From NCBI GenBank assembly GCA_900545315.1, contig UQYM01000007.1, forward strand, positions 12,344 through 76,343: DNA of 64,000 bases, given 5' to 3'. This stretch comes from an uncultured Alistipes sp. Lineage in GTDB: Bacteria > Bacteroidota > Bacteroidia > Bacteroidales > Rikenellaceae. The notes under the pieces were generated by a model. That model had not been told where the DNA came from, ran no database searches, and was given only the letters and a program-made list of their open reading frames with translations. The position numbers were made by a program, and so were the translations under genes. Shown here one piece after another: positions 8,991 to 16,965 of the stretch. Each line of letters starts with the position of its first letter. The stretch's first letter is position 1.

Positions 8991-9803
8991 ATGGAACGGT
9001 TGGATCTGTTCGATTGCTCGGATGTCTTTATCGCGAGTTTTGTGACTGATGATCGGGAGTGTCTCCATGAAAATCGCGAGCATACGCTGTTATACTTGTG
9101 TTCCGGAGAGCTTGAAATCGAGGAGCGGGGTAAAAAAACGTTCGTTCATCCGGGCGATTGTGCCTTTATGCGTCGGGATAACCGACTCTGGTTGCAGAAA
9201 AAGGCCGCAGCCGGGAAACCGTATCATTCTGTCGTTTTAAAATTTACGCGGGCTTTCCTTCGAGACTTTTATCAGCGCCTGGACCGGCAAAAAATTCCCT
9301 TTGACTCCAAACGAGAAAAGGTGAGTCTCCGTCTCTTGCCCAACAACCGTCCCGATATTCGTGCACTGTTCGAATCGATTATTCCACTCTTCGATGCTGC
9401 TGAACGCCCTTCGGAAGAGGTGTTGAGACGGAAAATGGTCGAAGGAATCTACGTGCTGCTGAATACGGATCGCAGTCTCTATGCGTCGTTGTTTGACTTT
9501 GTCGAGCCGTGGAAGATCGACATTCTGAACTTCCTGAATGAAAATTACATGTTGGACCTCTCCCTGTCGGAGATCGCACGCTACACCGGGCGCAGCCTGG
9601 CTACCTTTAAACGTGATTTCGCCAAGGTGAGCGACCTGACTCCACAGAAATGGATTATCCGACGACGTCTCGAAGCTGCTCACGAACTGATTACCTCCGG
9701 CAGCAGAAAAATATCGGAGATCTGTTTCGATGTCGGGTTCAAAAATCTCTCTCATTTCTCGAAACTGTACAAAGAGACCTACGGAATGGCTCCCTCACGG
9801 TAA
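8991..9803 (+). CDS. AraC family transcriptional regulator
   Basis: A 270-residue regulator. The N-terminal half is a cupin-like sensor domain (YLCSGELEIEERGKKTFVHPGDCAF); the C-terminal third holds two helix-turn-helix units (LSLSEIARYTGRSLATFKRDF and ISEICFDVGFKNLSHFSKLYKETYG), ending shortly after the second helix. Nearly identical 20-bp elements lie before this gene and before the CMD-cupin/flavodoxin pair directly downstream, so autoregulation and control of that pair are likely. The ligand is unknown. The second AraC gene at 34.9 kb is of a different length and sequence. Confidence 0.92.
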   Translation: MERLDLFDCSDVFIASFVTDDRECLHENREHTLLYLCSGELEIEERGKKTFVHPGDCAFMRRDNRLWLQKKAAAGKPYHSVVLKFTRAFLRDFYQRLDRQKIPFDSKREKVSLRLLPNNRPDIRALFESIIPLFDAAERPSEEVLRRKMVEGIYVLLNTDRSLYASLFDFVEPWKIDILNFLNENYMLDLSLSEIARYTGRSLATFKRDFAKVSDLTPQKWIIRRRLEAAHELITSGSRKISEICFDVGFKNLSHFSKLYKETYGMAPSR

Positions 9804-9834
9804 ACGCAATAAAAAGTGGTCGCTTGGTGAAAAA

Positions 9835-9879
9835 TGAGCCGGACAACAAAATATTGATCTTTGAGGGCTCCTATTTTTG
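9835..9879 (+). promoter_or_regulatory. Candidate AraC operator and promoter, copy 2
   Basis: The element tgagccggacaacaaaatat (9835-9854) matches 19 of 20 bases of the copy at 8924 and again sits 17 bp before a -7-like box, TATTTTTG (9872-9879). It precedes the CMD-cupin gene. Confidence 0.6.
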
Positions 9880-9936
9880 TACAGAACGGCTTTGAATAAA
9901 AGCGTGTTGAGATGTCGAACCGAAAAAATGTGCGGG

Positions 9937-10767
9937 ATGAAAACAAAAATTGGTTTAAGTGTTTTATCGTTGATGTTAATATTTCCAATCATGACAAAAT
10001 CACAAGTGAAAGTTCAGCAAACGGCCGGACGCGAAGCGCTCGGCGAGTTCGCGCCCGAATTTGCACGCCTGAACGATGATGTGCTGTTCGGAGAGGTGTG
10101 GAGTCGTAACCACCTGCTGTCGCTTCGGGACCGCTCCGTAGTCACTGTTGTGGCCCTGATGTCGCAGGGGCTTGTCGATTCGTCATTCAAATATCATCTC
10201 GAATCGGCCAAAAAGAATGGAGTGACCCAAACCGAGATTGCAGAGATCCTGACCCATGCAGCCTTCTATGCCGGATGGCCCAAAGCCTGGGCTGCTTTCC
10301 GGATGGCCAAAGAGGTATGGACGGATACGACTGCTGCGCAATCGGTCACTCCGCTCGAGATTTATGCACAATCCATTCTCTTCCCGGTGGGGCAGCCTAA
10401 TGACGCTTATGCTCAATATTTTGTAGGTCAGAGCTATTTGGCTCCCGTTGTGACGGAGGGACTTCCTGTTTTCAATGTGACCTTTGAACCGGGATGCCGC
10501 AACAACTGGCATATTCACCATGCAACAAAGGGTGGCGGCCAAACGCTGATTTGTGTCGGCGGACGCGGATATTACCAGGAGTGGGGCAAAGAGCCTGTAC
10601 AGTTGTTGCCGGGTGATTCGGTCTATATTCCGGCCGGTGTGAAACATTGGCATGGGGCCGCTCCCGACAGTTGGTTCTCTCATCTGGCGATCGAGGTGCC
10701 GGGCGAAAAGAGCAGCAATGAATGGCTCGAACCGGTCAGCGATGCAGAATATTCAAAACTGAAATAA
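9937..10767 (+). CDS. Secreted carboxymuconolactone decarboxylase-like/cupin fusion protein
   Basis: A 276-residue two-domain protein with a signal peptide (MKTKIGLSVLSLMLIFPIMTKS). The first domain belongs to the CMD/AhpD-like fold (RDRSVVTVVALMSQG...GVTQTEIAEILTHAAFYAGWP) but lacks the CxxC pair of peroxidatic AhpD. The second is a cupin with likely metal ligands in WHIHH and KHWHG. Start ATG 9937 is preferred because it places the signal peptide at the N terminus; the frame is open to 9877 and another ATG lies at 9928. It is followed after 1 bp by a flavodoxin. Related fusions occur in electron-transfer or quinone/aromatic stress loci; the actual reaction is unknown. Confidence 0.85.
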   Translation: MKTKIGLSVLSLMLIFPIMTKSQVKVQQTAGREALGEFAPEFARLNDDVLFGEVWSRNHLLSLRDRSVVTVVALMSQGLVDSSFKYHLESAKKNGVTQTEIAEILTHAAFYAGWPKAWAAFRMAKEVWTDTTAAQSVTPLEIYAQSILFPVGQPNDAYAQYFVGQSYLAPVVTEGLPVFNVTFEPGCRNNWHIHHATKGGGQTLICVGGRGYYQEWGKEPVQLLPGDSVYIPAGVKHWHGAAPDSWFSHLAIEVPGEKSSNEWLEPVSDAEYSKLK

Positions 10768-10768
10768 C

Positions 10769-11338
10769 ATGAATAAACTGGTTTGGATCATTATGGGACT
10801 TTTCTGTTTGGGCTGTTCGTCGAACGCGCAAAATCGCACGTCAGATCAATCTGTAAAAAACGATAAACATATTCTGGTGGCCTATTTCTCCTGCACCGGA
10901 ACAACCGAAAAGGTGGCTGAAGCAATTGCCTCAGCGATTGATGGTGAACTCTATCGTATTACGCCGGCCGAGGCTTACACCGCTGCCGATTTGAATTGGC
11001 ACGATCGTCAAAGTCGCAGTTCCGTTGAGATGACCACTGAGACGTCACGTCCCGAATTGGCTGGAGAGAAGCTGGATGCCGATGCGTATGATGTGATTCT
11101 GTTGGGGTATCCGATCTGGTGGGACCTGTGCCCCCGTCCTGTCAACTCTTTTATTGAGCAATATCGGTTTGCTGGCAAGAGGGTAATCCCATTTGCAACA
11201 TCTGGTGGTAGCTCGATTACCAATAGCGTCAAGACGCTTCAAAAACTCTATCCTGCCATTCATTGGCAAGCCGGCAAGCTGTTGAATGGCGGCCCTAAGC
11301 AGGCTGCCGATTGGGCAAAACAGACGATTGCCGAATAA
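10769..11338 (+). CDS. Flavodoxin-like lipoprotein
   Basis: A 189-residue protein with a lipoprotein signal ending in a lipobox-like LFCLGC, so it is probably anchored in the cell envelope. The flavodoxin domain carries the FMN phosphate loop YFSCTGTTEKVAE, then LLGYPIWWDLCPRPV and FATSGGSS, flavin-contact loops of the family. It starts 1 bp after the CMD-cupin gene and must be co-expressed. Likely an NAD(P)H-fed or partner-fed electron carrier or small quinone reductase outside the cytoplasm; partner unknown. Confidence 0.88.
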   Translation: MNKLVWIIMGLFCLGCSSNAQNRTSDQSVKNDKHILVAYFSCTGTTEKVAEAIASAIDGELYRITPAEAYTAADLNWHDRQSRSSVEMTTETSRPELAGEKLDADAYDVILLGYPIWWDLCPRPVNSFIEQYRFAGKRVIPFATSGGSSITNSVKTLQKLYPAIHWQAGKLLNGGPKQAADWAKQTIAE

Positions 11339-11474
11339 TTTTTATTGAGATTGACCGGATCGCTTGAGGGCTGGTTATAGGTCTGAAGTGAAGGGTGTAT
11401 CGACTAATTTCCAATGTCAGAAGTAATAACGGCATCGGTCTTCGTATAGCTTGTACCGACGAACAAACGATGAT

Positions 11475-11510
11475 AAGCCTCGCAACATTTGTTGCGAGGC
11501 TTTTATTTTT
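11475..11510 (+). terminator. Rho-independent terminator
   Basis: A perfect 12-bp stem AAGCCTCGCAAC/GTTGCGAGGCTT (11475-11486 with 11491-11502) is followed by TTATTTTT. It lies 137 bp after the flavodoxin gene. Confidence 0.88.
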
Positions 11511-12018
11511 GGGTGGGGCATATGACCTTTCTTTTCTTTGGTATTTCAGCTGGATTTGCATGGCTGTTTCGTGGTATGGATTGGGCTGGAGGGGACGTCC
11601 GAAAGGGATAACCTGTCGCTTGGACTGCTGAACAAGGCGTTTGGCCGGATCGATAACCATCTTTCTCCCGAAGATACTGCCTGAAAAACAGAAATTTTGT
11701 ATTTTTGATCAAAGGGCCGAGGTGAATAAGATGGTTTGGTTGGTTATAGCTGGTAACTGTTCCTGCCTGTGCCCGGAGGAATGTTCTGTGAGGCCTGTTG
11801 GGAGATAAGTTTCGTAATCTGATACGAAATTCAGGTAACTGTTCCGGAATCAGAAAAAATTTTCCAAAAATATGGTTCGATGTGAAACAGACTGCATGGG
11901 ACGACTTTATTCAAGATATATAGTGAGCAATAGACTGGTGAGTGTTTGCTGTGAAAAGTAAAAGCAGAAGGATCGGGGTGTGGACGCTCTGTGAAGGGGC
12001 TGGTAAAAGAATGTAGTT
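11511..12018. other. Intergenic region with a 12-bp direct repeat and an inverted repeat
   Basis: No convincing gene. It contains ggtaactgttcc twice (11752-11763 and 11834-11845) and, between them, an inverted repeat TTTCGTA/TACGAAA (11810-11816 with 11823-11829). It may hold regulatory sites for the GTG-started gene at 12019. Confidence 0.5.
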
Positions 12019-13125
12019 GTGGCGGAAAAGCGTTTTAGAAAAATAGTGCAGGCTCTGTTCTCCTTTTCGCAGCGAGAGGGACGGCGCGTATTGCTGTTAC
12101 TGCCGCTGTTGGTGGTGCTATGTCTGCTGTTCGTGCAGTTGGATCGTCCCCGCTTTGAGCAGAGCTTCACCCGTTACAGCGATCGGGTCCTCGATTCGAT
12201 ACAAAATACCCGCCTTTCCTATTCCAATCGGGCGCACAACAGGGATTCCCGTGAGTACGGCTATGGTCGAAACGGTAATCCCGAAACGAATCGGGAAACT
12301 GTCGGCTCTGCACAGGATGTGGAACAGCGTTCGGAATCTGGGAGAACCTCTCGGAGAGGTTATGAACTGTTCCAATTCGATCCCAATACCGTCTCATTGG
12401 AGGAGTTGGTGCGGTTGGGCTTCTCACCGAAACAGGCTCAGGTAATCCTGAATTATCGGCAGGCCGGCGCGGTTTTCCGGGTAAAAAGCGATTTCGCCCG
12501 TTGTTATACCGTCTCACCGGAGAAATATGCCGAACTGGAGCCCTACATCATAATCGGCGAGAGCTATCGCTATCGTTCACAGTCCCGCCCCGAAAAGCAC
12601 ACAGATGTCCAAACTAAAGATTCAGCATCGAATAGAAGTGTGGAGCCGAAAAAGCATTCAACGGAGTCTGCTGTTGGGGCAGGTAGTGCACAGGGTCGTA
12701 ACGATAGGAATAAAACTCCGGCTTTGGTGGAGTTGAATGGGGCCGATTCCGCTACTTTGGTTGCGATCCGGGGAATCGGACCACTTACCGCAAGACGGAT
12801 CATCCGCTATCGGGAAGCACTGGGCGGATTCGCTTCAGTGGAGCAACTGCAAGAGATTCAGGGCATGACTGAACGCAACTATTTGATGATTCGACAACAA
12901 ATTTTTGTAGATAGTAGTGAAATTCAAAAAATTGATATTAACTTTGCGTCCCCAAAGCGGATGCAGGGTCATCCCTATTTGCCGCCGAAGGTACTGAACA
13001 AAATTTTGAAGTACAGGCAATTGAAAGGAGGTTGGAGTAGCACTGAGGAGCTGATAGAACAACATATCTTACCTGCGGAACTGGCTGTGAAGCTCGCTCC
13101 GTATCTCCGTTTCGGAACACGTTGA
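12019..13125 (+). CDS. ComEA-like helix-hairpin-helix protein
   Basis: A 368-residue protein with an N-terminal basic segment and one membrane helix (VLLLLPLLVVLCLLFVQL), then a low-complexity Ser/Arg-rich linker. Three helix-hairpin-helix units of ComEA type follow: FDPNTVSLEELVRLGFSPKQ, then VELNGADSATLVAIRGIGPL with FASVEQLQEI, then a third ending in WSSTEELIEQH. Such proteins bind double-stranded DNA without sequence specificity; in competent bacteria ComEA receives incoming DNA. No com operon surrounds it here, so a role in uptake is unproved. It begins with GTG and lies 61 bp before rpsU. Confidence 0.82.
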   Translation: MAEKRFRKIVQALFSFSQREGRRVLLLLPLLVVLCLLFVQLDRPRFEQSFTRYSDRVLDSIQNTRLSYSNRAHNRDSREYGYGRNGNPETNRETVGSAQDVEQRSESGRTSRRGYELFQFDPNTVSLEELVRLGFSPKQAQVILNYRQAGAVFRVKSDFARCYTVSPEKYAELEPYIIIGESYRYRSQSRPEKHTDVQTKDSASNRSVEPKKHSTESAVGAGSAQGRNDRNKTPALVELNGADSATLVAIRGIGPLTARRIIRYREALGGFASVEQLQEIQGMTERNYLMIRQQIFVDSSEIQKIDINFASPKRMQGHPYLPPKVLNKILKYRQLKGGWSSTEELIEQHILPAELAVKLAPYLRFGTR

Positions 13126-13186
13126 ACGCTCCGGAACATCCAAACCAAATTTCAATTTATCAAAACAAGCAAAAACAAGTACGATC

Positions 13187-13378
13187 ATGATTATCATGCC
13201 GATCAAAGAGGGTGAAAACATCGAAAGAGCCCTGAAGAAATTCAAACGTAAATACGAGAAAACCGGTGTTTTGAAGGAGCTGCGCCGCCGCCAGTACTTC
13301 ACCAAGCCCTCTGTCGTAAACCGTGTGAACAAACTGCATGCGATTTACGTTGAGAAGATGCAGCGCGAAGAGGAGTAG
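13187..13378 (+). CDS. rpsU: 30S ribosomal protein S21
   Basis: A small basic ribosomal protein of 63 residues (MIIMPIKEGENIERALKKFK; ELRRRQYFTKP) with full-length family similarity. The ATG at 13187 fits the usual Bacteroidetes N terminus; an internal ATG at 13196 is possible. Downstream lies a weak hairpin GAGGTTAC/GTAACCTC (13421-13428 with 13438-13445). Confidence 0.95.
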   Translation: MIIMPIKEGENIERALKKFKRKYEKTGVLKELRRRQYFTKPSVVNRVNKLHAIYVEKMQREEE

Positions 13379-13420
13379 TCCTCTACCCAAAGGAGCGGGG
13401 ATGGTTGTCTCTTTCTCCAT

Positions 13421-13452
13421 GAGGTTACGACGTGAGAGTAACCTCCCTTTCA
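13421..13452 (+). terminator. Weak hairpin after rpsU
   Basis: The 8-bp stem GAGGTTAC/GTAACCTC with a 9-base loop is followed by CCCTTTC only. It may end rpsU transcription. Confidence 0.4.
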
Positions 13453-13474
13453 AATAAAAGTTTATCTTTGGGCT

Positions 13475-14521
13475 ATGATCGAGGATTTCTTGACATACCT
13501 GCGCTCAGAGAGACGATATTCCGAACTGACGGTACGTGCCTATGGCGACGACATCCGTCAGTTCGTTCTTTTTTGTAACGGCCTCTCCGAACCGGTAAAA
13601 GGAGCCTCAGACCACGCCTCGGCTCGTAGTGTCGTTCCACCTCGTCCGTCAGGCAGTTCGCAAAGCCGACAACCGCAAACCAAGCAGTTGGAGACGGCTG
13701 TCACAGAAGAGCAGGTGCAAACGGTACTGCGGACGTTCGACCCCTCGCTGGTGGATGGAAATGACCTGCGGGCGTGGATTATGCACCTGACGGGAGATGA
13801 ACATCTCAGTGCCCGCAGCGTCAATCGTAAAATCTCGTCGATCAAATCCTTGTTCCGATTCTTGCGTAAAAAAGGGGTGATTCACAAAGATCCCTTTATG
13901 CGGATTACCGCTTTGAAGATGCCCCGTCGCCTGCCTTCGTTCGTCGAGGAGAGCCGTATGAGGCTGATCTTGAACTCGATCGTCCGTCCAAGTGATGATT
14001 GGTTGGTCGAACGGGATGCCTTGATCGTTCTGTTGTTTTATGCTACGGGTATTCGTCTTGCCGAACTGGTCGATATTCGTCTTGAGGACTTTTCGGATCA
14101 GTTCTCATTGCTTAAAGTTCACGGTAAGGGGGATAAAGAACGTGTGGTTCCGATAATTGAGACCGTTTCTGCGAAAATTGTCCACTATTTGGAGCTTTGC
14201 AGGCAGAATGGCATTTGTGAAAGTGGAATAAATTTCCTATTTTTATCTCAACAAGGCAGACGGATCAGCCGCAGCGAGGTGTATCGGGTGGTGCATACGA
14301 TGTTGCGGGGAGCCGGGGTCCAGGGAAAGAGTAGCCCACACGTGTTGAGACATACGTTTGCTACCCATCTGCTGAACAGCGGTGCCGATATCCGGATGAT
14401 CCAGGAGCTGTTGGGACACACCTCGTTGGGTGCCACACAGGTCTATACCCACAACAGTATCGAACAGCTCAAACAGGTGTATAACAAGGCCCATCCACGG
14501 GCCGATAACATAAAAAAGTAA
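13475..14521 (+). CDS. Tyrosine recombinase of the XerC/XerD type
   Basis: Site-specific recombinase that probably resolves chromosome dimers. The 348-residue product has the N-terminal SAM-like DNA-binding domain (MIEDFLTYLRSERRYSELTV) and the catalytic domain with Arg194 (TGIRLAEL), Lys in HGKGDKERVVP, HVLRHTFATH, LLGHTSLGATQ and nucleophile Tyr324 (VYTH). It is about 45 residues longer than usual. The excess is a polar, low-complexity stretch at about residues 40-80 (GASDHASARSVVPPRPSGSS) inside the N-terminal domain. It ends 12 bp before hpf, so the two form an operon. XerC versus XerD cannot be settled by eye. Confidence 0.92.
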   Translation: MIEDFLTYLRSERRYSELTVRAYGDDIRQFVLFCNGLSEPVKGASDHASARSVVPPRPSGSSQSRQPQTKQLETAVTEEQVQTVLRTFDPSLVDGNDLRAWIMHLTGDEHLSARSVNRKISSIKSLFRFLRKKGVIHKDPFMRITALKMPRRLPSFVEESRMRLILNSIVRPSDDWLVERDALIVLLFYATGIRLAELVDIRLEDFSDQFSLLKVHGKGDKERVVPIIETVSAKIVHYLELCRQNGICESGINFLFLSQQGRRISRSEVYRVVHTMLRGAGVQGKSSPHVLRHTFATHLLNSGADIRMIQELLGHTSLGATQVYTHNSIEQLKQVYNKAHPRADNIKK

Positions 14522-14533
14522 GGAGGACAAATT

Positions 14534-14827
14534 ATGAACGTAAAGATTCAGTCCGTAAAGTTTGACGCCGACCAGAAACTCGTCGATTTTATTCAACACA
14601 AACTGTCGAAGATGGGCCGGTTTGCCGACAACATCCTCTCAGCCGATGTGACTCTTAAATTGGACAAAGATGACCAGGCCGGTAATAAGGTAGTGATCAT
14701 TAAGTTTAACGTAGCAGGTGGTGAGTTGGTGGCTGAACGCCGTAGCAAGAGTTTTGAAGAATCTACGGATCTCTGCCTCGATGCCATCAAAAAACAGATC
14801 GAAAAATTCAAGGAAAAACGGAAATAA
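14534..14827 (+). CDS. hpf: Ribosome hibernation promoting factor, short form
   Basis: A 97-residue HPF/RaiA-family protein that binds the 30S decoding site and inactivates ribosomes in stationary phase. The single HPF domain is complete (MNVKIQSVKFDADQKLVDFI; ADVTLKLDKD; GELVAERRSKSFEESTDLC; basic end KKQIEKFKEKRK). There is no dimerising long-form C-terminal domain. It follows the Xer gene by 12 bp and is followed by a terminator. Confidence 0.93.
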   Translation: MNVKIQSVKFDADQKLVDFIQHKLSKMGRFADNILSADVTLKLDKDDQAGNKVVIIKFNVAGGELVAERRSKSFEESTDLCLDAIKKQIEKFKEKRK

Positions 14828-14857
14828 AAATTCATTCACTTACATAATCGTGTGTTG

Positions 14858-14887
14858 CAAGCCGCTCTTCGGAGCGGCTTGTTTGTT
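14858..14887 (+). terminator. Rho-independent terminator of the xer-hpf operon
   Basis: A 10-bp stem CAAGCCGCTC/GAGCGGCTTG around a TTCG tetraloop is followed by TTTGTTG. Confidence 0.82.
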
Positions 14888-14961
14888 GAAAAGTGTTATC
14901 TTTAGTGGCTCAATATGTTCGAATAGAACGCATATCAAACTAATCTAAATGTCAAGAAGCG

Positions 14962-16521
14962 ATGGGAAAATATAGCCGAAGAGGTTTTCTGAAAAAGTTG
15001 GGGTGGGTGACAGCCGGAGCGGTAACGGCCCCCTGCCTGTTGGATCAGGTGTTGGCTTCGACTACAAATCAAATCAAAGTAAGAAGTGAGGGTGGCGGGG
15101 ATGCTGCATCCGGGCTGTCTGATGCAGTTGCTTTGGAACAGATCGGATCGCAATATCGGGCTGTGCTGACCGATAACGGACAAGCTCTGCGAAATCCCGA
15201 TATGGGCTGGACCATGCACTTTTATTCCAACAGTCTGGAAAATTACGGTTCGAAGCTGGAGCCTTCCGATACGTTGGAGGATTTCCCCGGCTTGAACGGA
15301 GCCTATCTACGATTGCCGTGGGCCTTGATTGAACCCGAGGAGGGCCATTTCTTGTGGGAGAGTCTCGATACCCCTGCCCAGCGTTGGATCGATCAGGGGT
15401 TGCAGGTGTCGTTCCGTATCTCGGCTCTTGAGCCCTGGATGTACAAGGCAACGCCCCAATGGGTGTTCGACGCCGGAGCCAAAGGTTTCGATGCCGAAGG
15501 GTGGGTCTATGAACCCGATTATGATGATCCGATCTATTTGGAGAAGGTTGACCATTTTGTCCGGGCAATGGCCGAACGTTATGATGGTAGCCCGCATGTG
15601 GCTTTTGTCGATATTGGTCATATGGGAATGTGGGGCGAAGGCCATTCCGTGGCAACTACGCCGAAACACGGTCACGCATGGACCATCGAAACCCAAAAAC
15701 GGATTATTGATATCTATTGCCGTTGGTTCAAGAAGACGCAGCTGTGTGTTTCGGACGATTATGGCGGACCTTTCCTGCGAGCAGAGCACTACCCGATTAT
15801 CGAATATGCCTTCTCCAAAGGGGTGACCCTGCGTGATGACAGCATTCTGGTGTCGAAAGCCCCCGAACAGTGGTATCACGATGATATGGCCCAACTCTTC
15901 TGGCCAACGATGCCGGTGATTCTCGAACATGAGCACTACGGCTTGTCCAAAAAACGGGGAAATTGGGACTCAGAACTGTTGGTGGAGTCCGTGGAGGCCT
16001 ACCACGCCTCCTACATGTCGATTCATTGGTGGCCGCGGGAAGAGCTGGCGGAGTGTCGTGAGGCGATCGATCGTATTAACCGCCGCATCGGTTATCGTTT
16101 GCAGATGCACAAGGCTGTTTGGCCTTGCGAGGTGAAGCTCGGTGAACCGTTCGAGATCGAGTCGGAGTGGAGTAATGGAGGCGTGGCACCCTGTTACAAA
16201 GGTGGATACCCCTGTTTTACACTAAAAGATGCCTGGGGTGGGATCGTTTCGGTGCTGGTCGATGATTCGCTCGATGTGGCCCGTTTGTCGGTTGGGAAGC
16301 CGGGTGAAGTCCCGAAACAACCCCTCAAAACCGCCTGTGTGGTAGCCCCTCGCTTTAATGTGGGAGAGCGTCTCTTCTCCCGGGCCTGCGCACCTGGAAC
16401 GTACGATCTGTTCGTGTCGGTTGGACGGGCAGATGGAACACCACTCTATTGGCTCCCTTATGGGGCAGATGATGGCCATCGTCGCTATAAGATCGGCCAG
16501 ATTACACTGGTAGAGGCATAG
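14962..16521 (+). CDS. Tat-exported DUF4832-type glycosidase-like protein
   Basis: A 519-residue protein with a twin-arginine signal (SRRGFLKKLG, then a hydrophobic stretch). The mature part looks like a (beta/alpha)8 glycoside-hydrolase fold: NPDMGWTMHFYSN, YLRLPWALIEPEEGHFLWE, GHMGMWGEGHS and VILEHEHYG have the acidic residues expected at strand ends. A C-terminal beta-sandwich (WPCEVKLGEPFEIESEWSNG) resembles DUF4832. Similar proteins are annotated as beta-galactosidase-like, but the substrate is unknown. It stands alone between two terminators. No SusC/SusD pair is present, so this is not a typical polysaccharide utilisation locus. Confidence 0.75.
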   Translation: MGKYSRRGFLKKLGWVTAGAVTAPCLLDQVLASTTNQIKVRSEGGGDAASGLSDAVALEQIGSQYRAVLTDNGQALRNPDMGWTMHFYSNSLENYGSKLEPSDTLEDFPGLNGAYLRLPWALIEPEEGHFLWESLDTPAQRWIDQGLQVSFRISALEPWMYKATPQWVFDAGAKGFDAEGWVYEPDYDDPIYLEKVDHFVRAMAERYDGSPHVAFVDIGHMGMWGEGHSVATTPKHGHAWTIETQKRIIDIYCRWFKKTQLCVSDDYGGPFLRAEHYPIIEYAFSKGVTLRDDSILVSKAPEQWYHDDMAQLFWPTMPVILEHEHYGLSKKRGNWDSELLVESVEAYHASYMSIHWWPREELAECREAIDRINRRIGYRLQMHKAVWPCEVKLGEPFEIESEWSNGGVAPCYKGGYPCFTLKDAWGGIVSVLVDDSLDVARLSVGKPGEVPKQPLKTACVVAPRFNVGERLFSRACAPGTYDLFVSVGRADGTPLYWLPYGADDGHRRYKIGQITLVEA

Positions 16522-16677
16522 CATTCTGGATTTGTAATCCCATGTATGCGGTAACATCAGAACGGATAATCTGTGGATGGTGTTATTCTTGTCGATTGTG
16601 TATGAGTGATGGGATAACAAATCGTATCTGAGAATTCGACTGGTTGTGACTGATTGGATCAAAATGGCTACTGCGCT

Positions 16678-16722
16678 AAAAGGGGAGAATTTTGAAAAAT
16701 TTTGCAAAATCTCCCCTTTTTT
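16678..16722 (+). terminator. Rho-independent terminator upstream of metK
   Basis: A long hairpin AAAAGGGGAGAATTTT/AAAATCTCCCCTTTT with one bulge, followed by T residues, ends transcripts entering from the left. Its 3' half overlaps the spacer of the metK promoter. Confidence 0.75.
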
Positions 16723-16731
16723 CTACCTTTG
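16701..16731 (+). promoter_or_regulatory. Bacteroidetes-type promoter of metK
   Basis: TTTG (16701-16704), a 19-bp spacer and TACCTTTG (16724-16731) match the -33/-7 consensus. Transcription should begin near 16738, directly at a 6-bp hairpin CATCCG/CGGATG (16738-16752). Confidence 0.8.
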
Positions 16732-16751
16732 CGCAGTCATCCGCAACGGAT

Positions 16752-16812
16752 GAAGTTATGTGGAAAGATTTGGCCGCTTGCAACCACTCGAAAAAATGCT
16801 AAAATGTATTTC
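16752..16812 (+). promoter_or_regulatory. Candidate SAM-II riboswitch in the metK leader
   Basis: The segment GTGG-AAAGATTTGGCCGCTTGCAA-CCAC followed by AAAAAATGCTAAAA has the layout of the SAM-II (metA) aptamer: a short P1 stem, a loop with GATTT..CCG..TTGCA, and a 3' AAATG.GCTAAAA strand that forms the pseudoknot. It lies about 20 bases after the predicted start site and upstream of a SAM synthetase, a natural SAM-controlled gene. Unusually it ends about 155 bases before the metK ATG, whereas SAM-II aptamers usually lie near the start codon. Recognised by eye from memory of known SAM-II sequences; a covariance-model search would decide. Confidence 0.68.
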
Positions 16813-16965
16813 TAGTATTTGGTTTTCTCCAACAGCTGAGTTTTTCCCGTTTTATTGATTTTGCCGCAGCGAATTCCGCATGGCGCATTTGGCAAAGGGT
16901 TCTTGTTTGATCACCTGTGTTGTTGTGTGTATGTGTACTTCGATACGGCAGTAAAACCTTTAAAA

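Noticed and set aside
12939..12946. TAACTTTG box inside the ComEA-like gene as an rpsU promoter
   Set aside because: No -33 partner, and it lies within coding sequence about 240 bp upstream of rpsU; not enough support.
13463..13470. TATCTTTG box just before the Xer gene
   Set aside because: It lies only 4 bp before the ATG, so transcription would begin at or after the start codon, and no -33 TTTG is present; probably coincidental.
16855..16965. N-terminal extension of metK from a TTG codon
   Set aside because: The canonical MetK N terminus begins at ATG 16966; the extension lies in the leader RNA and has no homologous look.
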